The notes under the pieces were generated by a model. That model saw only the letters and a program-made list of their open reading frames with translations. It was not told the DNA's origin and made no database searches. A stretch of DNA of 7,513 nucleotides from the NCBI GenBank assembly GCA_021325255.1, contig JAJPHP010000034.1, positions 1 through 7,513 on the forward strand, read 5' to 3'. The stretch's first letter is position 1. The number at the start of each line of letters is the position of its first letter. The position numbers and the translations under genes were made by a program. This document shows, in pieces, positions 1 through 4,662 of this stretch. The stretch comes from Nitrososphaerota archaeon. Its GTDB lineage: Archaea; Thermoproteota; Nitrososphaeria; Nitrososphaerales; CADDZS01.

Positions 1-284
1 GCGTCTTCTACGAAGCGGTCCATAGTGTAGAGCGTCATGTCGCCCGGCTTCTCAGAAGCACCACCTCCCAGCTGGTCGTAGAACACGACCCTGTAACCAT
101 ACTCGCTCAGTTTTGCGAAATCGATCACATTATTGTGCGAAGACCCCGGGCCTCCGTGCAACGTAAGAATAGTGCCCTTTTCGGCCCTTCCGAAGCTCTT
201 CCAATATAGCTCGCATCCATTTACCTCAATGTATCCTTCGGCATATCCATTATCAAGCTTGATCAGGTAGTATGGGGAAGGCAT
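1..284 (-). CDS. pip: Prolyl aminopeptidase (proline iminopeptidase, tricorn-interacting-factor-F1-like), N-terminal part
   Basis: Partial gene; the 94 complete N-terminal residues lie in the window and the rest runs off the left edge. The family (alpha/beta hydrolases, MEROPS S33) removes N-terminal residues, preferably proline, from short peptides in the cytoplasm; in Thermoplasma, factor F1 works behind the tricorn protease. Visible evidence: the oxyanion-loop motif HGGPG at residues 43-47, followed by YDQLGGGAS at 69-77, the position of the family's DQxGxGxS motif (the usual basic residue before the final Ser is Ala here). The catalytic Ser (near residue 105 in the family), Asp and His are outside the window. 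The ATG at 284 is chosen because a TATA-like box is centred about 27 bases upstream, implying a leaderless mRNA, and no other start lies nearby in frame. It is transcribed divergently from the amidohydrolase. A second member of the same family ends at 7242. Family assignment is firm; substrate preference is inferred. Confidence 0.93.
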   Translation of the reverse strand, partial: MPSPYYLIKLDNGYAEGYIEVNGCELYWKSFGRAEKGTILTLHGGPGSSHNNVIDFAKLSEYGYRVVFYDQLGGGASEKPGDMTLYTMDRFVED

Positions 285-307
285 GGAATTTGTAAGTTGT
301 ATTGACG

Positions 308-315
308 CATTTAAG
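308..315 (-). promoter_or_regulatory. TATA-like box of the left prolyl aminopeptidase
   Basis: Read on the minus strand this is CTTAAATG, with the TTAAAT core centred about 27.5 bases upstream of the ATG at 284. That is the spacing expected between an archaeal TATA box and a transcription start on or next to the start codon. No Shine-Dalgarno-like sequence lies between box and ATG, which agrees with a leaderless transcript. Confidence 0.5.
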
Positions 316-440
316 CTAAGCGTTGATATCTTTGAGCTCCGCTAATGCTCCAAGCCCTAACAGACAAATGTATTCCCAACCCCATGTGTGCAACTTTGTC
401 GCATCGCTAACGGTCGGAGGAGAAAGAGTTTACCCCAAGG

Positions 441-448
441 TTTAATAT
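441..448 (+). promoter_or_regulatory. TATA-like box of the amidohydrolase gene
   Basis: TTTAATAT, preceded by a purine-containing stretch (CCAAGG) that could be a TFB recognition element. Archaeal spacing of about 26-27 bases places the transcription start near 471. That falls inside the reading frame if the upstream TTG at 452 were the start, so the box argues for the TTG at 476 instead. A GGAGGAG sequence at 416-422 lies upstream of this box and is too far from any start codon to act as a ribosome binding site. Confidence 0.5.
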
Positions 449-475
449 GAGTTGAGACTGCAGGCCGACTCAACC

Positions 476-1660
476 TTGTCGACAATATTGACTAATTGCA
501 ATGTCATCAATGTAGAAAATGGAGAGATTCTCGACAATGCGTCGATTGGGATCAAAGATAGGAAAATTGTTTCCGTTGGCCAGCGTAATGAATATGATTT
601 TCGTTCACGAATCGATTTGAGAGGTGAATTCGTCCTCCCCGGATTATTTAACGTGCACAACAACCTTTCCAACGTGTTCCCATTCAAGAACATCAACCTC
701 AATGAATCTCAAGGTGAAACCGTCTTGAGGTGCTATGGCGAAGCACTAAAGGCGTTAAGAGCTGGAGTGACCACTCTCAGGACCATGGGAGAAATCAACA
801 GGGCAGATCTGGTTCTGAAAAAAGCGATAAATAATGGTGTAGTGGCCGGCCCTAGAATAATCGCTTCCGGAAAGGGGCTAGGCGTGACTGGCGGGCACGG
901 CTCTGGACTGGGGCAGACTGAGGCAGACACCCCGGACGAATTCCGAAAAGCTGCGCGAAAGGAACTGGCGATGGGCGCAGACCACTTGAAAATTTTCATT
1001 ACAGGCGGTATCGCAAACAAGGAAGAGACTTTCGAAGAGCCTCAAATGTCTCAAGCCGATATGGAGGCTGTTGTTTCAGTCGCGAATTCAAAGGGGACTT
1101 ACGTGGGTGCACACGCCGGCAGTTCTAATCCAATCATGACTGCCGTGAAAGCAGGAGTCCGCTCGATTGAACATGCGTACGTCCTAGACATAGACACGGC
1201 CATAGCTATGAAGGAAAGTGGTTGTGTTCTCGTTCCTACCCTTAGCGTCACCCGCTCGCCGGTCTGGATGAAGGATCATAATTTTGAAAATTGGACAATC
1301 GAAAAAGCGCTATCTGCAGGCGAGACTCATCTCAGGAGCATTAGAACGGCAGTGGAACAAGGAGTCGTAATTGGGAACGGAACAGATCTTCCACCCGGAG
1401 ATCTGAATGACGGTGTTGTCACCACGGTCAGAGAAATCCAGTTTCTTCATGAAGCAGGCCTCTCAAACGTCGAAGCAATTAAGGCAGCAACAATCAATTC
1501 TGCGAAGTTGTGCCGGCTTTCCAGTGAGGTTGGATTAGTAAAGGAGAATTATTTCGCAGACCTAATTACCGTTCCTAGAAATCCTTTGAAAGATCTAAAG
1601 GAACTCGAGAACATTCAATTTGTGATGAAAGACGGCCAAGTTGTAAGAAACGACATTTGA
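476..1660 (+). CDS. Metal-dependent amidohydrolase, imidazolonepropionase-like / Xaa-Pro dipeptidase branch
   Basis: About 394 residues from TTG 476 (402 from TTG 452, 390 from TTG 488); none of the plausible starts is ATG. Start 476 is preferred because the TATA-like box at 441-448 would put transcription initiation near 471. Layout is typical of the amidohydrolase superfamily: a small beta domain (about 1-52 plus the C-terminus) around a TIM barrel. Numbering from 476, visible active-site elements are LPGLFNVHNN at 54-63, K172 in HLKIFITGG (the lysine carboxylated in binuclear members), H213 in GAHAG, H233 in IEHAY and D304 in GNGTDLPP. These are the motifs of the family containing imidazolonepropionase-like enzymes and Xaa-Pro dipeptidases of the Sgx9260/Cc2672 type. 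The second His of the HxH motif is Asn63 (H61-N62-N63), so metal site A is altered. Arginine codons are mostly AGA/AGG. It appears monocistronic, with a T-rich terminator after it. Substrate is not determinable; given its neighbours a proline dipeptide or acyl amino acid is a fair guess. Confidence 0.88.
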   Translation: MSTILTNCNVINVENGEILDNASIGIKDRKIVSVGQRNEYDFRSRIDLRGEFVLPGLFNVHNNLSNVFPFKNINLNESQGETVLRCYGEALKALRAGVTTLRTMGEINRADLVLKKAINNGVVAGPRIIASGKGLGVTGGHGSGLGQTEADTPDEFRKAARKELAMGADHLKIFITGGIANKEETFEEPQMSQADMEAVVSVANSKGTYVGAHAGSSNPIMTAVKAGVRSIEHAYVLDIDTAIAMKESGCVLVPTLSVTRSPVWMKDHNFENWTIEKALSAGETHLRSIRTAVEQGVVIGNGTDLPPGDLNDGVVTTVREIQFLHEAGLSNVEAIKAATINSAKLCRLSSEVGLVKENYFADLITVPRNPLKDLKELENIQFVMKDGQVVRNDI

Positions 1661-1725
1661 AAGTCACCTGCTCTGGGGCAAAAACAAAGTCAATCCTCTT
1701 CCTAGGCTTGGTACCCCATCGCAGA

Positions 1726-1742
1726 TTTCTTCTTCTTTTTTT
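1726..1742 (+). terminator. T-rich terminator after the amidohydrolase
   Basis: Three T-rich clusters ending in a run of seven T (1736-1742), 66-82 bases after the TGA at 1660. Archaeal RNA polymerase terminates at oligo-T tracts on the non-template strand, often without a stem. A distant TGGGG/CCCCA pairing (1674-1678 with 1714-1718) precedes it but is probably incidental. Confidence 0.55.
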
Positions 1743-1764
1743 GCAAGGGATATTCTAGTGAACA

Positions 1765-1806
1765 CAAGTTGAAAAACTTGCGAATCGCTCCCATCTTCGG
1801 CTGGGG
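1765..1806 (+). other. Two tandem tetraloop hairpins (candidate structured RNA)
   Basis: First hairpin: CAAGTT (1765-1770), loop GAAA, AACTTG (1775-1780), a perfect six-pair stem closed by a GNRA-type loop. Second hairpin: 1789-1795 with 1800-1806 around the loop TTCG (1796-1799). It has a C-G closing pair, one T-C mismatch (1794/1801), then five pairs including one wobble. Both loops are stable RNA tetraloops only when read on the plus strand. Whether the region is transcribed is unknown: it lies beyond the T-rich terminator and before the next TATA-like box. Confidence 0.35.
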
Positions 1807-1927
1807 ATGACGAATGTCAGCGGCTGCACTTTCAGATTGAATCAGTAGGAATTGGGTGCCATAGTCTCGATGTGAGCGGCAGTATCCTCCGCTGGCAGAA
1901 CGCCACGTAACCGGCACTCGAAGAACA

Positions 1928-1935
1928 TTTATGAA
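1928..1935 (+). promoter_or_regulatory. TATA-like box of the small basic protein gene
   Basis: TTTATGAA, centred 29-30 bases upstream of the ATG at 1961. It overlaps the upstream in-frame ATG at 1931, so if it is the promoter that codon is not in the mRNA and translation starts at 1961 on an essentially leaderless transcript. The same arrangement is seen at the other plus-strand genes here. Confidence 0.4.
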
Positions 1936-1960
1936 ATCGACCTCGCACTTACCGAAGTTC

Positions 1961-2176
1961 ATGCGCAGCTACGTCTTTACCAATGCGGAGAGGAAGATTT
2001 TGAATGAGTACTTGAGGAGCGGCAAAAAGTATCGGCACTTCAACGTATTGAGCTACCTCATTCGTCATAATGAACGAACATTAGTCCAAGACGTAAAGCT
2101 GCTGGAGAGAGTAATCAACGAGCGTTCATTCTCTTCTCGATCGTCATTTTCCGGTAAGAGAAGTAAAAGAAAATGA
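1961..2176 (+). CDS. Small basic conserved archaeal-type protein of unknown function
   Basis: 71 residues from ATG 1961; 81 residues if ATG 1931 is used, but the TATA-like box overlaps that codon. The core (residues 1-52) reads as a compact helical unit: RSYVFTNAERKILNEYL, a Gly-Lys-Lys turn, then a second helix around FNVLSYLIRHN and a third around LVQDVKLLERVI. The pattern 'Tyr-x-(Phe/Leu)-Thr-x-x-Glu-Arg-x-Ile-Leu-x-x-Tyr-Leu' followed by an Arg-His helix and an acidic-hydrophobic helix resembles small uncharacterised proteins common in archaeal genomes, recalled from memory and not checked by search. The last about 18 residues are Ser/Arg/Lys-rich and probably disordered, which with the overall charge suggests nucleic-acid contact (inference). 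It has its own promoter and converges with the M20 gene. I do not know its function. Confidence 0.68.
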   Translation: MRSYVFTNAERKILNEYLRSGKKYRHFNVLSYLIRHNERTLVQDVKLLERVINERSFSSRSSFSGKRSKRK

Positions 2177-2180
2177 AAAG
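2161..2180 (-). terminator. T-rich tract, possible terminator of the M20 gene
   Basis: On the minus strand this is a pyrimidine-rich, T-dominated tract about 190 bases beyond the M20 stop codon. It lies inside the Lys/Arg-rich tail of the small protein gene. It is the best minus-strand oligo-T candidate in the convergent region, but it is interrupted and its role is tentative. Confidence 0.25.
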
Positions 2181-2371
2181 TCTCTGGACGGCTTAGCTGC
2201 TGCAATCACACTCACTATTGACATGACGATTTGACCGTTTGTGCACGATTCCACTCAGAAGGAATACACATCAGCATAACCCTAGTATTTGTCATTTCCA
2301 GATGGGGGATGTTCTCCCTACATTACACCAATCTCTAGCATGCCCAGACGAAACCCACATTATTTCTTTCG

Positions 2372-3838
2372 TCAAGCCAGATTTTTTGAAGGTTGCCCCT
2401 CTAGTTCTCCGCTCGTACTTCCGCTCTTACGGGACTGACTGCTACCCAGGTGGCCATACTCCCAGAGGCTAGCTGCAACCCATTTGGTGCCTCGTATGAA
2501 GTAGTCGATGGTGATGTGCTCGTTGGGGAAGTGTGCGCGCCGATCAGGGTTGCCAATACCAATCATCGCTCCGCCAATTCCCAATTGTTTTCCCAACCCA
2601 CACCACTTCCAACCGAGTTCGAAGGTTTCGCGCAGAAGGTACGCTGGTACGTCTGCCTCGTGGGCAGCCCGTAACAGCGCCTCACCGAGCTGAAGAGACC
2701 CCGGTGTCGCTGAGATCGGTACGAGTTTACGAAAAACCTCGATCTTTACATCTTCGAAACCCGACTTATCGAGATGACGACGGACCTTCTCGAGAATATC
2801 GTCCGGCCGCTGATCGGGTACTAGATGGAAGTTGATCCACGCGTGGGCTTCGGCCGGAATCAGGCTGTCGGAGTTCGGCCGCTCCATACCGGGAGCGAGA
2901 CCATGAATCGAACACGTGGGTTCGTAGAGCAGTCGCCTGACAGCGTCGATACCCGACGCGCCTGTTACGAACTGACGAGCGCCCCAAAAGTCAAGCTCTG
3001 CCTTGTCTTCCCACGGCATCTGTTGCATGAGTTTGTCTCCGATCGAGTCTGGCGCGCGCACGTCATCGTAAAACCCCTCTACCGTAACCCGCTCGGCTGT
3101 ATCCTTGAGGGTGGAAAGAGCCCATACAATACGGTATGCAGCGTCGGGGATGATTTGTGTCCAAATAAAATAGGGCTCGCATGATCCTGTTTTTACACTC
3201 AGTTTGAGCGCGAGGGAACCCGCCGTTCCCAAGTGAATCGGACTGAAGCCATCCCTTGTAAAGCCCCCATCGACAAGCAGGACTCCGTCGGCCTGAAGGA
3301 GATCTCGGTGTGCATCTACGAACGGAACGAGGAATCGCTCCTCATTGTAAGTGAGGCCCACCGCTCCTGGGGTAACCCCGCCAGGCGTCTCATCGTCCCC
3401 TTCGATGAGGAACTTCACGTTGACGGGAAGTTGGTCTTGTTGATGCCAGACGGCAGCAGCGTTTAGAGCGGCAAGAAAGTTCCCTTTGGGATCGCAGGCG
3501 CCCCTCGCCACAATGTCCCCATCTCGGACCGCTGCCTCATATGGAGGACTGCTCCAGGCGTCTTCTGGCCCAGGTGGAACTACATCATAGTGCCCGGTTA
3601 TCAAGAGTGTCTTTCGATCATCTCGCTGCTCTGACCATCCGCACACGACAGGATTGTGCGAGGACTCAAGCACCCTGGCCTCGAAACCTGCTTCGCGAAT
3701 CATCTCGCACACCAGTTCTGCGCAAACCCGGCAATCATCACCGTCCGTAGTGACCGATGGTTGACGCAGAAGGCGCTGCAGGCCGGCGACAAACACATCG
3801 GTAGAGCTGTCAATTGCTGCGTAAATCTCTTTGAGCAT
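2372..3838 (-). CDS. Peptidase M20 family metallohydrolase (dipeptidase/deacylase type)
   Basis: About 488 residues from ATG 3838. GTG 3853 and ATG 3844 are alternatives, but a GGTGGAG site ends nine bases before ATG 3838 and overlaps the GTG. M20 enzymes are two-zinc hydrolases of dipeptides, acyl-amino acids or similar amides. Numbering from ATG 3838, visible metal ligands are H83 and D85 in GHYDVVPPG, D116 in ACDPKGN (bridging), E150 in EGDDETPGG, D190 in LLVDGG and H436 in GNPDRRAHFPNEH. Length and layout match the long M20 dipeptidase branch: a catalytic domain (about 1-200 and 365-488) split by a lid domain. Oddities: the general-base Glu appears as D149; the lid 'DLHSG' His is absent (around residues 220-221, Cys-Glu); and the usual Arg of 'fRLVP' is H338. 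The gene is G+C-rich (39 of 60 in each of two hand-counted rows, against 28-30 of 60 in neighbours) and uses mainly CGN arginine codons, suggesting recent transfer. Family is firm; exact substrate is unknown. Confidence 0.9.
   Translation of the reverse strand: MLKEIYAAIDSSTDVFVAGLQRLLRQPSVTTDGDDCRVCAELVCEMIREAGFEARVLESSHNPVVCGWSEQRDDRKTLLITGHYDVVPPGPEDAWSSPPYEAAVRDGDIVARGACDPKGNFLAALNAAAVWHQQDQLPVNVKFLIEGDDETPGGVTPGAVGLTYNEERFLVPFVDAHRDLLQADGVLLVDGGFTRDGFSPIHLGTAGSLALKLSVKTGSCEPYFIWTQIIPDAAYRIVWALSTLKDTAERVTVEGFYDDVRAPDSIGDKLMQQMPWEDKAELDFWGARQFVTGASGIDAVRRLLYEPTCSIHGLAPGMERPNSDSLIPAEAHAWINFHLVPDQRPDDILEKVRRHLDKSGFEDVKIEVFRKLVPISATPGSLQLGEALLRAAHEADVPAYLLRETFELGWKWCGLGKQLGIGGAMIGIGNPDRRAHFPNEHITIDYFIRGTKWVAASLWEYGHLGSSQSRKSGSTSGELEGQPSKNLA
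2382..2387 (+). terminator. T6 run, possible terminator of the small protein gene
   Basis: Six T in a row on the plus strand, 206 bases after the small gene's stop and inside the last codons of the convergent M20 gene (its Ser-Lys-Asn region). The 195 bases between the two convergent stop codons hold no gene and no longer T run. Confidence 0.25.
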
Positions 3839-3847
3839 CACCATAGA

Positions 3848-3854
3848 CTCCACC
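3848..3854 (-). promoter_or_regulatory. Ribosome binding site deciding the M20 start
   Basis: GGTGGAG on the minus strand matches the archaeal anti-Shine-Dalgarno end (GGAGGTGAT complement) in part. It sits nine bases before ATG 3838 but only three before ATG 3844, so 3838 is the better start. The longest open frame begins at a GTG inside this site. Confidence 0.5.
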
Positions 3855-3880
3855 GGTGAATATTATTCGAGGCTAAGGGC

Positions 3881-3889
3881 TTATTTTAA
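3881..3889 (-). promoter_or_regulatory. TATA-like box of the M20 gene
   Basis: TTAAAATAA on the minus strand, centred at 3885. A start about 27 bases downstream falls near 3858, giving a leader of about 20 bases that contains the GGTGGAG site. A second A/T-rich stretch at 3858-3869 is nearer the gene but would place initiation within the start region. Confidence 0.5.
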
Positions 3890-4026
3890 CGGTTTGTGTG
3901 GATCCGCTCTGTTTGGAAAATTGTCAAATCTCGTGATGAAGTGTGAGATACTGACCCTAACCTGCGCATAGTTGCTGCTTATGTCTATGAAATCAGTCTC
4001 TAAGTAACAGTGACTTTGAATTTGGG

Positions 4027-4299
4027 ATGATGCCCCAAATCAAGGGACTGTACTCTGAAGACACGCTAGTCGTGGGCTCGCTTGGTTCTTCCCATCGCAG
4101 CAGTACAGTTCTATTTATGGTTCATCGGTGGGCGCATGGGCGCTTTCTTCGGTTGTTACCCAGAGTGCTAGACAGCAACATGGCGGAGCAATTGCAACTT
4201 ACACCGCAGGAGAAGGCCATTTTTGAGAGGCGCCAAGTGAGCATCCCAGTGCGTAGCGATGTTGACGGGGTCATACAAATTAGTATAACGTCAAAATAG
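4027..4299 (+). CDS. Doubtful small reading frame
   Basis: 90 codons from ATG 4027 (a second ATG follows directly), or 39 codons from ATG 4180. I recognise no family. The first half looks random, with scattered Ser, Arg and His and no clear secondary-structure pattern. The last 39 residues, with LTPQEKAIFERR and then a beta-like IPVRSDVDGVIQISI, look more protein-like, so a remnant of a decayed gene or a very short protein is possible. There is only a weak TATA-like sequence (CTAAGTAA near 3999-4006) at about the right distance from 4027, and no ribosome binding site. The frame is open mainly in an otherwise empty interval, so I keep it at low confidence. Confidence 0.22.
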   Translation: MMPQIKGLYSEDTLVVGSLGSSHRSSTVLFMVHRWAHGRFLRLLPRVLDSNMAEQLQLTPQEKAIFERRQVSIPVRSDVDGVIQISITSK

Positions 4300-4306
4300 C
4301 CTCGTG

Positions 4307-4320
4307 CTTGATTTACTAGT
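4307..4320 (+). repeat. Direct repeat, copy 1 (CTTGATTTACTAGT)
   Basis: Matches 4427-4440 at 13 of 14 bases with an offset of exactly 120 bases. It overlaps the palindrome at 4311-4324 by ten bases. Its partner lies 223 bases upstream of the permease start. Confidence 0.55.
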
Positions 4321-4324
4321 AAAT
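4311..4324. repeat. 14-base perfect palindrome
   Basis: ATTTACTAGTAAAT, seven bases per half with no spacer, 339 bases upstream of the permease ATG. Perfect dyads of this size are typical binding sites of dimeric regulators, but no regulator gene is in the window, so the role is open. Confidence 0.5.
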
Positions 4325-4426
4325 TCGGGTCTGAATCCGATTCCACTCACAGCTCTCGTTGGAATCCAGGTCATTCCTTTTCCTCCGTGTTGCCTTTTTG
4401 TGGTCTCTCCACAGATCGGTGCTGGT

Positions 4427-4440
4427 CTTGATGTACTAGT
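4427..4440 (+). repeat. Direct repeat, copy 2 (CTTGATGTACTAGT)
   Basis: Second copy of the 4307-4320 element with a single T-to-G difference. The palindrome is not preserved here beyond the central ACTAGT. A small AGTTT/AAACT hairpin with a four-base loop (4438-4451) follows at once. Confidence 0.55.
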
Positions 4441-4630
4441 TTGAATAAACTCGATTCGAATTTGGACGATAAACTCACATGATTAAGGAAATCCCATTTC
4501 TTTCCGTAAGTGTCTGGGCTTTAACAGGCGGCCAACTGAACACGCTGCCCGCGGACGACAGAATCGAGGGTAGAAACTCGAATTCACGTACGCCAAGTTG
4601 TCTTCAGATCTATCGCTACCCGACTGAATG

Positions 4631-4638
4631 CTTAATTT
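4631..4638 (+). promoter_or_regulatory. TATA-like box of the peptide permease operon
   Basis: CTTAATTT centred about 28 bases upstream of ATG 4663, with no Shine-Dalgarno-like sequence between them. This is the leaderless arrangement also seen at 308-315 and 1928-1935, and it supports the chosen start. Confidence 0.5.
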
Positions 4639-4662
4639 GGAGACCATTCGGTTAGTTTTCCA

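Larger units (their letters stand above)
1661..1960. other. Non-coding stretch with terminator and hairpins
   Basis: No convincing gene on either strand; the open frame on the minus strand here has a lysine run copied from the T-rich tract and no family-like sequence. It holds a T-rich tract at 1726-1742, tetraloop hairpins at 1765-1780 and 1789-1806, a weak hairpin at 1808-1819, a five-base-pair inverted repeat at 1875-1879/1889-1893, and the TATA-like box of the next gene at 1928-1935. Confidence 0.6.
3854..4662. other. Long region without a convincing gene, rich in inverted repeats
   Basis: Holds the M20 promoter at its left end and the permease promoter at its right end. Between them is one doubtful reading frame (4027-4299), a 14-base palindrome (4311-4324), and a 14-base direct repeat (4307-4320 and 4427-4440). 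Hairpins lie at 4339-4345/4360-4366, 4397-4403/4409-4415 and 4438-4442/4447-4451. A binding-protein gene would be expected before the permeases; none is present. No tRNA was found. Confidence 0.55.

Noticed and set aside
416..422. GGAGGAG as the ribosome binding site of the amidohydrolase.
   Set aside because: At least 29 bases from the nearest usable start codon and upstream of the TATA-like box, so probably not transcribed with the gene.
733..1020. 95-codon minus-strand frame.
   Set aside because: Lies wholly inside the amidohydrolase on the other strand and shows no family-like pattern.
2825..3184. 119-codon plus-strand frame.
   Set aside because: Antisense to the M20 gene, a usual by-product of G+C-rich coding sequence.
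3933..3954. C/D-box small RNA: GTGATGA (C box) followed by CTGA 11 bases later.
   Set aside because: No second C'/D box pair at the expected distance and no terminal stem; probably chance.
4451..4464. tRNA T-arm-like sequence around GATTCGAATT.
   Set aside because: The conserved G-C closing pair is missing and no acceptor, anticodon or D arm can be built upstream.
4479..4655. 58-codon frame (starts MIKEIPFLSVSVW) before the permease operon.
   Set aside because: No recognisable pattern, no promoter or ribosome binding site, and it runs across the permease TATA-like box.
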